DNA from: Erythroxylum novogranatense
Lineage: Eukaryota > Streptophyta > Magnoliopsida > Malpighiales > Erythroxylaceae
Assembly: GCA_029891385.1 (NCBI GenBank)
Contig: CM057228.1
Coordinates: 35,715,023-35,779,022 of the forward strand
Direction: 5' to 3'
DNA: 64,000 nt
This document shows, one piece after another, positions 46,495-57,899 of this stretch; within the stretch, counting starts at the first letter, position 1, and each line of letters opens with the position of its first letter. The notes under the pieces are model-generated. The model made no database searches, was not told where the DNA came from, and saw only the letters and a list, made by a program, of their open reading frames with translations. The translations under genes were made by a program, and so were the position numbers.

Positions 46495-46759
46495 AAAAGT
46501 GTGAGATCCTATATCTATTGGAGAGGGAAACGAAGTACGCCTTATAATGGTACGGATATCTCTCCCTTACAGAAGCGTTTTCCATGCCCTGATGCACCCA
46601 ATCCCATCAAAACTTCGAAGTTAAATGTGCTAGGGCAACAGTAGCTCGAGGATGGGTGACCTCCTGAAAAATTCTCAGGAAAAGCAAAATCGTGAGGGTT
46701 TGATTGGGCTAAGGCCCAAAGCGGACAATATCTATAAACGGGTGATCTGGGTTGTTACA
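46495..46759 (-). repeat. Cassandra unit 10, inverted and partial
   Basis: Orientation switches at about 46495 (GGGATCC then AAAAGTGTGAGATCC). The unit ends at GGTTGTTACA, the mirror image of the array start TGTAACAACC. Here the 5S-like sequence reads in plus sense: GAAGTTAAATGTGCTAGGG matches the box A region and GGATGGGTGACC matches box C, the RNA polymerase III internal control elements. TCAAC follows at 46760-46764. Confidence 0.85.
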
Positions 46760-46764
46760 TCAAC

Positions 46765-48349
46765 AATATATGTCATATTTATACATCATCACATAAGTAT
46801 ATAAAACACAATATCACTCTCTTTAAGCTATAGGATTCAACCATTAAACTTCTCACATGGTTACTTCCTTACTATTCACATTAGCTTTTCTTTTGCATTT
46901 TCTAAGGCATTTAATGCCTTTAATCCAGTACTTACTCATTTCAAAACATAATTAAGCACATTTTTATCCAAGCACATTAGGCCATTATTCATCAATCTAA
47001 ACAACAATTCAAGTTTATTCTAAGTAAATATGAAAGTCGCTTTCAATGTATATCATTACGAATCCTTAAATCCTAAACCAAGTTCACTTAGACATTTTAT
47101 CAAACACCTAATGTGTATGACTTTCAAGTCATATTTTCAAGGCTTTATAATGGTTATTCATGCTCCTATCTTGTTATATAACAAAACACTAATAACACAT
47201 GTCACCACTCCATTCAATCCAATTCTCTTTATTTAAGCCATATTCATTATAATTATACAACTCTTCATATTAATCCATTCCTTCTTCCATCATTTCGGCC
47301 AAGCCTATCCAACATACTTCTTCATTTTTCATCATCAATTAACATTATACATGTACAATTAACACCATAGAATTTATTTAGAGCATCAATTTCAAAAGAT
47401 ATTCAAAAATTCACAATCTTTCACCAAAAGGGGACATTTTGGTTTTGGCTTAAAGAACCATCTCTATGATACATTTCATTTATCTAAACCATGTTTCATG
47501 CATATTCAAGCATGGAGAACAACATACTTAACACCAAACTCAAAATCCTAATGTAGAGAGGGATGAGACAAAATTTACCTAAACTTTTATTTGATGATAT
47601 CTTCAAATCCTTTGAGAATTTCTCAAATATAATGATAGATTTGAGTTCCTTGACCCCAAATTAGCTTAGGACACCTTCATTTATAGTCGAAAATTGGTCT
47701 TCTCCTCTTCTCTTCTCCTTTCTTTTAATTAAAACAACATATTTTAAGTCTTTAATAATGGAGTGCACGACCTTACATAGAGAAGGGTCTAGAATATTGA
47801 CTTTTCTTTGATATGGTGAAATTACCTTTTTGCCCTTAGGTTATGTGAAGTTACCATTTTACCCTCCAATTTTTCCTAGATTTACATTTAAGCCCAAAAT
47901 TTGGGAATCACCAAAACTTTTATTTTTATTTTGATCCTCAAACTTTTGAGAATACTAATTAAGCCCCTTTGACTTTTAACACATGGCAAATAAGTCCTTA
48001 TATACATTAATCTTTCCAATTAAGCTTCTAAGTGGCTAATAAGTCTATAAATCATGTCTAATCATCTCTAAGGCAGTATAACACATTTAACTCAACCACC
48101 ATGGTCATATTCATCTAATGGACTCAGTTTTACACACTTAAAAGCTTATATGTCAAAAATCTCCAAGATTTCGCAAATCGGTGAACTCTAAGTTCATGTA
48201 AGATCATATAACATTATAAATCACTGACATATATACCCAACATGATTTAAATACATCTTTGAACTCATATACAACCATGTATATATCAATATATAGTAGT
48301 ATCTCTAAGTACAGAACAATACAAAAGGCTTAGAGAGTCTGATGTTACA
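46765..48349 (-). repeat. LTR0 segment 3 (5' end of the LTR)
   Basis: Minus-strand 5' part of LTR0, ending in GATGTTACA (minus start TGTAACATC). No coding. A candidate first donor, TTTAG/GTAAATTT, lies at 47577-47578 on the minus strand. Confidence 0.65.
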
Positions 48350-49130
48350 CGTCTTCTCTTTCCTTTGTTTTTTTTTCAATTCATTTTTCCATTTTTTCTT
48401 TTCTTTTTCTTTTTCTTTTTTAATTATTTATTTATTCATTTAAAATAAGGAAATTAAGGGAAGAAAAATATAGAGGAGAGAAAATTACTACAACCATACC
48501 CATCCCTAACTTAAAAGCTAATTATAAGCTATGATTCCCCCACACTTATTGCCTAAACCTGATTATGCCTTTTCAAATGCTCAACTTGCCCTTACGGAAG
48601 GTGTAATGAAGCAAATAAAAAATCAAGATCAAGGCTCATATTTTGGGTTTAAAGAAAGAAACAGATTCATTTAAGCTAAAGGGGGCTCACTAAGGGTGAC
48701 ATTTTGGTGGCTTTTTAAGCTAATAGGGTAAATCGTAATTGTCGTCATCATTTTAACATTTGCATAAGGTTTTGTGATCTCAACTAGTATTTGCAAACAA
48801 GTTCTAGAGTTCCTTAATCATGAAAGAACACTCTCAATAAAGAATACTCGAAATTGGTGTTTAATAATTAAAAAAGGATCAAATTCTTACCACCTGAGAA
48901 ATGTCATTCATCTATCACAACAAGCTAATGTTCTTTTAACCGAAATCCAAGTTAATCAATCTAAACATGCAAGTATACTCGTTCACTCATAGTATGCATT
49001 TCTAATCCTGGTTGATTTCATTTAATGATTATGAATCTCTAAATAATAAATAGGAAAACAAACAAATAATACACAATTAATACTCCCCTACACTTAAATG
49101 AGTAGGGGGAGTATTAATAAAAAAGATAGC
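48350..49130. other. Right flank of the nested complex, non-coding
   Basis: T-rich DNA followed by two minus-strand purine tracts like those of Athila/Tat elements: AAGTGTGGGGGAATCAT at about 48535-48552 and AAGTGTAGGGGAGT at about 49083-49097. It may belong to the same old element as 12.8-14.9 kb, interrupted by LTR0. No gene is seen; the 72-codon frame at 48774 lacks features. Confidence 0.35.
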
Positions 49131-49890
49131 TCATCGTAGATGCTTCAAAATTTCAGAAAACATATGTTGAATATCAGTGCGGATCGTTTTAAGGTCTTGT
49201 TCAATAGAAACATGTAGAAATGTTATTTCCTCATGAAGATCACCCACTAAGTCACTTAGTTCATTAACCTTAGTATGAATTTCCTCAATATCTTTCGCTA
49301 AGGCTTCCTGAACTTCCTTCTGTTTGTGACTAGCTTCCATCCAATTGATGAAATGCTTTAAGAACTTTGAATTAACAGCAGGATCTTGTTGTATTTCACT
49401 AAGTGGATGGATCTTGTTGTATTTCACTAAGTGGATGAAGGTTTTCAACAACAGATGGTTCTGTAGGTAAAACATCTAACTCTATAATTTTGATTGAGGG
49501 TAGTTTGAAGGTATGTTTTCCTTATGGGAGATCAAGATCATCAGGTCTAGGTAGTTTAATAATTGGTTGCCCAAGAAGGTGTAACACATTTTTGACTGAA
49601 GGTATGAAACCTAAGGGTCTAAAATGCATGATTAAATGTACATAGGTTTCTAAGTTGAAATTGATACCTTCAACCATGATACTTCCGTACTGTCCTTCTG
49701 TCACAGTGCCAAATACCTTGAAATTTTCATCTTTGGTATAAACTCCAAATTGACTCCCTGATGCCTTTGAAATGTGATGTGATACATAGACACCTCCAAG
49801 TTGAGTTGCAATACATGCATCATCTATGTTCTTCACAGCCACTTGAATCTGTTCTTCTGTAAGATAATCTTTATGTCCTTCAGGAAACAT
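49131..49890 (-). pseudogene. Unrecognised ORF of about 250 codons, broken by a stop and a 28-bp duplication
   Basis: The first part (49890 to 49522, 122 residues, MFPEGHKDYLTEEQIQVAVK) ends in TAA. The same frame stays open after this TAA up to a perfect 28-bp tandem duplication (49381-49408 and 49409-49436), which shifts the frame. Past the duplication the second part runs to a stop at 49131. Its C-terminal 60 residues look like a coiled coil (VNELSDLVGDLHEEITFLHV). The ATG follows a purine-rich GGAAGAAGAAG leader, and an in-frame stop lies 18 bases upstream, so this start looks native. I do not recognise the family. Its place upstream of Athila/Tat-like purine tracts could make it the extra 3' ORF of such an element. 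Confidence 0.5.
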
Positions 49891-49910
49891 CTTCTTCTTC
49901 CTTTTTTATT

Positions 49911-52900
49911 TGTTTATCACGGGGGTTGGGTTTATTGGTAATTTGGGACGGGTTAGGAGTATTGACTTAGGTCTCGGCATGAACATGCAATATATAGCTT
50001 TTATGAGTATTGATTTGGTTGCACATGCACAGAGTATATATGCATTCATGATATTTCCCGGCTTAGGTTTTAAATTGTGATCTTTTGTTAAATTTATGGG
50101 ATAATTGTATTTGAGAAATTATTTGGAGTTCGCCATAAAGCGTTTTACATTTTAAAGGATTTATAGGAATTTTTCTCGAATTTTTCGGTTGTTGCGGATA
50201 CCGGAAAATTCAACAACCGATTGGGTGAAATTTTTGTACTGAACAGGATTGACTAATGGCATAAGATTAGTGGATAATTAATGTTAAGAATTATTTTAGA
50301 GTCATGATTGGTGTTTAAGTGAGATTAAGAAGAGATTAGGATTAAAGTAAGTTAATTAACTCATTTTTTTGTCTTTTCCTATGTTAAAAGGCCAAGTGTC
50401 CATGTATTTAAGTCATTTTGTCTTATATTAAGCTTCATCATCGACTTTCCTCCTTATTCTACTTAAAAACTCATTTTAAAAGCTTTGAAAGTATAATCTT
50501 CTTCCTCTCATCCGAAGGTTGCTTCTTCTTTGGTGTGTTGGTTTTGTTCTCCACCTTTGAAGTCTCTTCTTCTTTTCCATACATGGAAGGTTGCTTTGGT
50601 GCCTTGCTTGCTTCTTCCTTGCACACCTAAGAGTAAGTTAGACCCTTGAGAAGTTGATGAGTTGCTTGTATAGTGGAGATAGCCGTGGGTGAGGAAGTGA
50701 GTTGTGAAGTTTTGGAGGGTTGTAAAAGAGTTGGAGATTTGAGAGTTGGAACTTGATTTGGTAAGTATTTATGTTTGTTTCATTCTTTAAGTAGTTAGAT
50801 GCATTCATGGTAAGCTTTTAAGCATTTACTTGATTGTGATAGTGGTAAATTTGAATGGGTTTCAAGTATGTTTGTGTGAGGGAATTGGTTAGGGTAGTTA
50901 AAGTATGTGATAAGTGATGTTATGAATGATGTTATAATGTTTAATACATGGAAATAAAGTATGACAATTGTGGATATATGTGCTGCCAAAGTTGGGTGAA
51001 TTATATAAATGAATGTTATGATTAGTTTGTGGTTGAATTAGAGGTAGAATTTGATGCTTAGTGAAGTGTTATAGATGTTAGAAGTGATAGGAGGTTGGTT
51101 GATGGTGAAAGCTGGAACTTGAGTTTTGAACCTATGGTACTGTTTTGATCATAATAAATTGTATAGGTGAGCAAATGAGGTGAGGTTTGTGCCCAAGTAA
51201 ACTTTGGGATGTTGGTTTCATTTTAGTGTGAAATAGGTGTTATTAAATTATAATGTGAGAAGGTCGAAAATTGGCATGGAAAGTTTCTGTTTTGTTGGCT
51301 GTGAACAGTATCCGCAAATGTGTTCAATGAATTTTTCTGATTTTTCTAAATTAATTGGTATGGAATTAGGGAAAATGGTCTTCATGAAAGTTGTAGCCTA
51401 TTGAATTAGCTTTCCATTGCCACTGATCTTGCTATTTTTAGAGTTTTATGTTAGGAGATATGACCTGATTACTGATGACTGTTTTCATGCATTGGCTGAA
51501 ACCTAGCTGGATTGGCACATTTAGTGCACTTTCGGGTTTGGAGGAATTTTAGGAATTTTTGTGATTTGATTTGGGGTTTGCATTGTACTGAAGAGTTTTA
51601 GATATCAGATTGATCTTGAAAATGGTATATGGCTTCTAATTTTTGGAGGTCAGATGTGGGAAATATGGAATTTCAAAATCTGGACCTACATTGTGATGTT
51701 AAGTGTTGTTTAGGTCAGAAACTTGCATGACAGATTTGAAAATGTTAGAGGCTGAATTGGAGTTTGGTTATTTCAGGAAGAATTGAAGTTTGGGATTTTA
51801 TATTTTCAGGGATATAAAGCTCTGATTTTAATGACTTGTCTACAGGGAGTTATGTTGGTTATAAATTTACTGCTCAAATTGCATGGTTTCAGGGACAGTA
51901 ACATTGAGTGAATTAATTGACTTGTTTAGCAATGGAATTTGATTTTGGGTTGTTCATGAAAGTTGTAGAGGACATTGTGAACTGATTGAGCATATTTATG
52001 TGGTAATTTTTAGCTGACTAATCAGTGAGTCCTCGCATTTGTGAGTTACTGTCCTATATTTATGAGTTTTGAGTAAGCAGTATCTTGGATGGGATTTTTG
52101 TCACCCTTAGAGGTTGAATTGATTTTTATGGTCTTCTTGAGAGTTGTAGAGCTTTTCATAAGCTTTCCAATGAGGTATAGTGGGTATTTTTCTGATTTGT
52201 GTGCTAAAAGTTAGAGTAATTGGAAATTAAGATTGAAATCTGGAAAAAAAAAAGGCAAGGCAGCAGTGGAAACTCGCCGTCTCGCGAGGGCGACGTTTCG
52301 CCTCGCGAGGGCGAGATTTAGGAGGCTGGTCGCGAGGGCGACGCCTCGCCCTCGCGACGATGTGAGACGAATTCGCCTCGCGAGGGCGGCGTCTCGCCCC
52401 CGCGAGGCAGCGCATCAGTATATATATATATATATTTATTTTTATTATTTTTGATTCTTATTTGGCATTAAATGGTCCGTTTATTCTTTTGTCAATTTCT
52501 TTTCCGTCCGACGTCCGATTGACCTGATTCCAGAGGCATCGGATTCGTTGAATATTTAATTTCATTTTCTGAGAAAACGAGAATTTTTAGACGGGAATTT
52601 GACGTAGCCCCTATTGACGGAACATGCAAACACTGTTTTGTTTAATTGGGGACCTATAGAGGTCCGAATTGCGCACCGTCAGCGCCTATAGTTTTCTAAT
52701 TTTTAGACGGATTTTTATGATGGGAAATTTAGATTAGGGCCGGGAATGCCATGAACATGCATTATACACGTTTTAATTATTCCATGTGCATTATTTGGTC
52801 ATTCGAACTATACAGTTAGTAATGTGAACCTATTGTGTTTGCTATAGAGGCTCAGTTGGACCGTAGATCCACGGACGTGGCAGAGACTTCCCGGCATTAG

Positions 52901-53607
52901 CGCGGAAGTTATTAGGTGAGTAACCTAGATGGTTCCTCAATTATTATTTGGTTATATTTTGCACTTATACAACTGTGGAGATAATGGATGGGAATATGTG
53001 TGATTGATTTTGATTGATTTTGGACCATGGGTGTCTGAAATATTTGGTATGAGATATCGAAGTGTTATATGTGATCTTCATGTGATTACGTGGAAATGAC
53101 TTATGGAATTTGTTAAATGGGAATCGGTTATGGTGTGGATTTGGACATTTGCATTCATACATAATTGCATGATCGGTAATTGGCGGTTGTGACGGGCGAT
53201 AACGAGAGCTTTAAGCTCAACGTGATTGGGCCTTGAGTCCACAAGGATTTAGAGCCTATGGCTCACCGATTATCGCGCCTTAAAGGGACGATTTGGCGCC
53301 AATCACAACAATAAATTAAATTGAAAAGCGTCTCATACATTTCATGTGCATTTGAATTGGGTTCTTTTGACTGATAACGTGATAATCATGTGGTACTTCT
53401 GAATGTGTTTGAGTGATATAGCTATGTGAATCTGTGAATATGCATGAATTGGGTGAACCATCGATGATGGTTCCTCACTGAGTTCGCAAACTCACCCAAA
53501 ATTGCAAATTATTTTTCAGGACCGAGACAGTTGACTCATAGCTCCGGATAGACTTTTCCTGCCGTGTAGATTTAGTTGGCAAGAGAAGTCATGGCACACA
53601 GGTCGGT
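49911..53607 (+). repeat. E3 5' LTR, left portion
   Basis: Carries the leader signals: donor TTG/GTAAGTAT at 50761, acceptor GCTATAG at 52846-52847, 68-nt mini-exon 52848-52915, donor ATTAG/GTGAGTAA at 52916, hairpin GAGTTCGCAAACTC 53480-53493 and acceptor TTATTTTTCAG at 53518-53519. A GC-rich palindrome island lies at 52252-52418. It ends with TCGGT (53603-53607), the E5 target site. The 70-codon frame at 50418 recurs in the 3' LTR only because the LTRs are identical. Confidence 0.9.
52252..52418 (+). repeat. GC-rich palindrome island in E3 LTR
   Basis: About 165 bp of CpG-dense sequence in AT-rich surroundings. Perfect palindrome CCTCGCGAGG occurs at 52301-52310 and 52376-52385, with several partial copies (GTCTCGCGAGGGCGACG, GGTCGCGAGGGCGACGCC). 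A (TA)n run follows. It is absent from E2's LTR at this position. Confidence 0.9.
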
Positions 53608-56600
53608 TGTAACACCCCACACCCGTAAGACCCGAACCCGATATCGTTGGTGATATCCGAGTCCGTGTCCCACGAGAGTGGCGTACTACATCAGTCGATT
53701 TAAAATTCATATACTTTTTTTTTTCTTTTTGTAGCCATTAACTCCACGCTCACACGGCAAACACATAAGTAATTAAAATCCGTGTTCATTAAAAACCGGT
53801 TTGATTATTACGGTCATCCAATAATAATTACAATCACCAATGCAAGAAATATTACTACCACAATGGCTCAAGAAAATACAATGCCTTGTTATACTGATGA
53901 TTGCGAAATACGGTTTACTAAGACACTAATGCGACGCTGGCCGATCCCGATCTCTAACCTTTACTCGTCTACAGAGAGACATACTCCGTGTCAACCGGGT
54001 ATTCTTCAGACCTGAAAAATAAATGCAAATTTTGGGTGAGTTTTATGAACTCAAAGAGAAACCATCATCGATGGTTCACTCAAATCATGCATTACGCCCA
54101 TGGCGTCTGATATAGTCTGATTATCATCAATTACCAAGAATAGTCAATAACGATATCCAATAATATAGAAACATTCACGATAATTCATCCCATTACAAAA
54201 GCAAAGACATGTCACGAATGGTCATTTATGCAAATGAGATGCATATGAGACTCTTTCCGGTTATTCAAGATTGTGCCCAAGTGCTCGATCGGTGTTCAGT
54301 GGGGACGCGTCGTGATTTTCTCCCTCGCTCGAGGCGGTCAAGACAAGATGAGAACTCAAGCTCTTATCAAGAATAATAGCAACTTGGGCACGCCCATTAT
54401 CGATCATGCAATTATGCATGCGATGCGATGCACGATATGTATGCGGTGTTTGGCTATAAAGCCCAAAGTGTATCGGTGAATCCACGATATGGCTATAAAG
54501 CCCAAGATAGCGATGTTGATAGATAATGGCTATAAAGCCCGATCTATCAATATCGGATCATTCAAGACAAGAAAATCATATAATACAAGCATCCACTTTT
54601 ATACATGCGAAATCATACAATTCACCTTTGCACGTAATTCACGTTAAGCATGTACACAACCAGAAATTTGAGAAACCAACTAGGTTACTCACCTATTACT
54701 TCGAGCTAATGCCGAAAGCCTCTGTGTCGTCAACAATCGACGCCCAATTGGACCTCTATATGAATCGAAAAATTACGAGTCACTAAATATGAAATCATGC
54801 TCATGATGATGAGATATGCATGTTCATGAATTCGGTCCTAATTCAATATTTTCCCATAATAAAATTCTATGAAAATTAGAAATCCATAGGCGCCGACGGT
54901 ATGCAATTCGGACCTCTATAGTCCTCAATTAAATAAAAAGTGTTTATATGTTCCGTCGATAGGGGCTACGTCAAATTCCGCCTAAAAATTCCCATTTTCT
55001 CATAATATGAAATTAAATATTCAACGAATCCGATGCCTCTGGAATCAGGTCAATCGGACGTCGGACGGGAAAGAAATTGACAAAAGAACCATTGTACCAT
55101 TTAATATCAAAATAATAATCAAAATAAAATAAATATATATATTTATATTTACGAAAACCTGCCTCATGGGGCGAGACGCCGCCTCGAGGCTGAATCACCT
55201 TCTTCGTCGTCAGAGGCGATCCGTCGCCCTCGCGACGAGGCTAATTATCTCGCCTCGCGGCGAGAAGTCGCCTCATGAGGCGGCGAGTTCCCTCGCTGCT
55301 TTTTTTTTTTTTTTCCAGATTTAAATTCCTAATTTCCAACTACTCTAACTTTTAGCACACAAATCAGAAAAATACCCACTATACCTCATTGGAAAGCTTA
55401 TGAACAGCTCTATAATTCTCAAGAAGACCATAAAATCAATTCCAACCCTAAGGGTGTCAAATAATCCATCAAACCTTCTGCCTACTCAATTTCCATCAAC
55501 ACAGAGCAGTACATTTACAATTTCATAACTCACTTATTCTTCAGAAATAAATTACCACAAAATATGGTCAATAAGTTCACAATGTCCTCTACAACTTTCA
55601 TGAACAACCCAAAATCAAATTCTATTGCTAAGCCAGTCAATTAATTCATTCAATGTCACTGTCCCTGAAATCCTTCACTTTGGGCAGAAATCTTACAAGA
55701 AGCATAACTTCCAGTATATAAGTCAATAAAATCAGAACTTTATATCCTTGTAAAGATAACATCATAAACTTCATTTTCATGAAGCACTCAACACCAATTC
55801 GATCTCTAACAATTTCAAAATTGTTATGGAAGTTTCTGTTATCATCAGCCATTCATAACCTAATGTAGGATCAGTTTTGAAAAATCATATCTCCCAATTC
55901 TGACTTCTAAAATTACATACCAAATATCAATTTCAAGATAATCTCTTCCTCTACAACTTTTCAGAAGCTCACTCACACCAATTCAGTCCACATAAAATGT
56001 TAAAATTGCCTCCAATCAGTAAACTCACAAAATCACACTTAAGCTAGGTTTCATCCAAAATGCTCAAAACCAGTCATTAGTAATCAATTCATATCTCCCA
56101 ATACACAATTCTAAAATAGCAAGATCAGTAGCAATGGAAAGATAATTCAATATGCTACAACTTCCATGAAGATCATTTTCCTAATTCCATCTCAATTAAT
56201 TCATAAAATCAACAAAACTCAGATGTCATGGTTGCGGTTACTGTTCACAGGCAATGGAACAGCAACTTTCCATGCAACATTTCACCCTTCTATCATTGAA
56301 ATTCAACAACACCTATTTCACACTAAATTGAAGCCAACATTCCAAAGTTTCAGTGGCCACTAACCTTACCTCATTTTCATTTCTATACAATAAGTTATGA
56401 ATAAAACAGTAACATCCATATAATTCCAATTTTCCAGATTTAAGGTTAACCTTAGTTCAATCACTTCCAATACCTTTTTCTCATCACTAGACATCAAAAT
56501 AAATATAAATTAAATATCACTCCAGTCATACATATACTAGGGTTTATACTGAAAAATTGCAGCACTTAAGTCTTCCTTTCTAAGTAAAATCAATCATCCA

Positions 56601-57612
56601 TATGTGTTTAACATCAAGTCAAAACACTCATTCTTACTCCTTCATCAATTCCTAAATAACCCTCACCTAACACCCATTAATTCAAGCCATATTAGTCATT
56701 AATTTAAGGTCTCTATAATCATCATAAATACACCATAACTCCCATTAAATGCATCAACAATCATGATTCATTTAATGCACAATTCAAAGCATAATTCAAG
56801 CTTAAATGAAAACTTAACTTAAACCTTACCTACTTAAGCTTTTCCCCTTCAATGCTTTAATCCTACACCAATTTCTCACTTTCTACTTTCTTCTACCATC
56901 AAACATGTATCTCCTCATCATAGCAAGAACACAACTTAGTTGGAAGTAGAAGAACTCTTGAATGTTTGGAGGAAGATGAGGAAAGAAGAAGAAAATCAAT
57001 GAATATGGAGAGGAAATGAAGGTTTGGATGATGCAAGGAGAAGTGGCTTTTTTAAGTGATTCAAATGTTAAAAGAAGCCAAGAGAAGGTCGATGGAAGGA
57101 GAATATAAGACAAAACCCATTAATGAAATGGGACACTTGGCTTTAAGGTGAATAAAATACAATTTATCCTAATCTAATTTAATTAAGTACTAATTCCAAT
57201 TAACTTCTAATCATGATACTAAAATATTATCCTAACCTCATTTATCCACTAATTTTATGCCATTAGGCAATCCTGCTCAGACAAAACAAATTTCACTCGA
57301 TCAATCGATTTGAAATTTTCCTATCCTAAAAAGAACCCTAAAATTCCAGAAAATTTCCATAAATCCTAAAAATAGAAAACGATTTATGGCACACTCGAAT
57401 AATTTTTTTTCAAAGTCGAAAACCCGTTAATTACAATAAAATTACATTAGGCACGAAAACCTAAATGTCATGTATGCATGTACGCTTATTTCATGTGCAT
57501 GATTTCATCGTCACTAGTACCAGTATGCATGGACAATACGAATAAATCCCTATCAATCTCTTCCTATGCCAATTTACTATTTTACCCTTCCTGTCAGGGG
57601 TGGGATGTTACA
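53608..57612 (-). mobile_element. E5: solo LTR (4005 bp) inserted in E3 5' LTR
   Basis: Plus-strand ends TGTAACACCCC and GGGATGTTACA; perfect target duplication TCGGT at 53603-53607 and 57613-57617. Read on the minus strand it aligns along its length with E2/E3 LTRs but is clearly diverged. Minus-strand signals: donor AG/GTAAGGTTT at 56828-56829, 63-nt mini-exon 54693-54755, donor ATAG/GTGAGTAA, three GGCTATAAAGCC hairpins (54452, 54491, 54528), hairpin at 54038-54052, and acceptor TTATTTTTCAG at 54012-54013. No internal region exists, so it is a solo LTR. Confidence 0.92.
55156..55305 (-). repeat. GC-rich palindrome island in E5
   Basis: Counterpart of the E3 island. Palindromes GCCTCGAGGC (55181-55190) and GCCTCATGAGGC (55270-55281) share the CCTC...GAGG frame with E3's CCTCGCGAGG but differ in the centre. 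It is bounded by a poly-T run. Confidence 0.85.
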
Positions 57613-57895
57613 TCGGTCAGCTGGCACTTTTTGGAGGGATGACCTAGTTAGCTTTTTGTTTGATTTTCTTCTGGAGTAATGTACAGAAAATACCAGTTGT
57701 GTAAAATTTACTGCTTTGAGGTTATGAACTGAGAAATTTATGGTTTCAAAATTAGTGGATTTCATATTAATGCTTTATGATACTTGGATGCCATGTGGAG
57801 TGTTAGTTTGTTCGTAGCGCACCCTTATCGTCGAGTGTGTATCGGAATGACCTACGGGCATCCTGGTACATATCCTATGGTAAGGGGGTGCTACA
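57613..57895 (+). repeat. E3 5' LTR, right portion
   Basis: Resumes after E5 with TCGGTCAGCTGGCAC and ends GGGGGTGCTACA, matching the E2 LTR end. Confidence 0.9.
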
Positions 57896-57899
57896 TAGG

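Larger units (their letters stand above)
20805..46759 (+). mobile_element. Cassandra (5S-bearing TRIM) array with inverted last copy; holds E2 and E4
   Basis: Removing E2 and E4 leaves nine head-to-tail units of about 250-344 bp and one inverted partial unit. Each begins TGTAACAGCCCAGATCACC and carries the reverse complement of the 5S rRNA gene (AGGTCACCCATCCTGGAACT, then a GATGGGATCCGGTGC-like block). AAAACGCGTCTGTAAGG, CCCTTATAAGGCGTAC and GATGTGGGATCTCACA follow. This is the LTR of Cassandra, a non-autonomous terminal-repeat element known across plants. The whole array is bounded by TCAAC at 20800-20804 and 46760-46764, so it behaves as one insertion into LTR0. No primer site or internal domain was recognised between units. 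Confidence 0.85.
14931..48349 (-). mobile_element. LTR0: old solo LTR, host of the nested complex (3 segments)
   Basis: Removing the insertions joins 14931-15602, 19805-20804 and 46765-48349 into about 3257 bp. Read on the minus strand, this starts TGTAACATCAGAC at 48349 and ends GGGTCATGACA at 14931. Flanks are TGTCT (14926-14930) and CGTCT (48350-48354), a 5-bp duplication with one C/T difference. No primer site, purine tract or coding sequence is found, so it is best read as a solo LTR left by LTR-LTR recombination. It carries the hairpin-ACCC-acceptor motif at 15425-15465. It must be older than LTR1 and the Cassandra array, which lie inside it. Confidence 0.75.

Noticed and set aside
50418..50630. 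70-codon frame repeated identically at 63029-63241
   Set aside because: Both copies lie in the two LTRs of E3, which are nearly identical there. The protein is Ser/Phe-rich without domain features, and the E2 LTR frame at the same place is not conserved.
52233..52454. Arg/Ala-rich frame (and its minus-strand partner)
   Set aside because: Product of the GC-rich palindrome island in the E3 LTR; low complexity and no start context.
53608..57612. Complete retrotransposon or long non-coding RNA gene inside E3's LTR
   Set aside because: It aligns end to end with a single LTR, has no primer site or internal domain, and has a perfect 5-bp duplication: a solo LTR.
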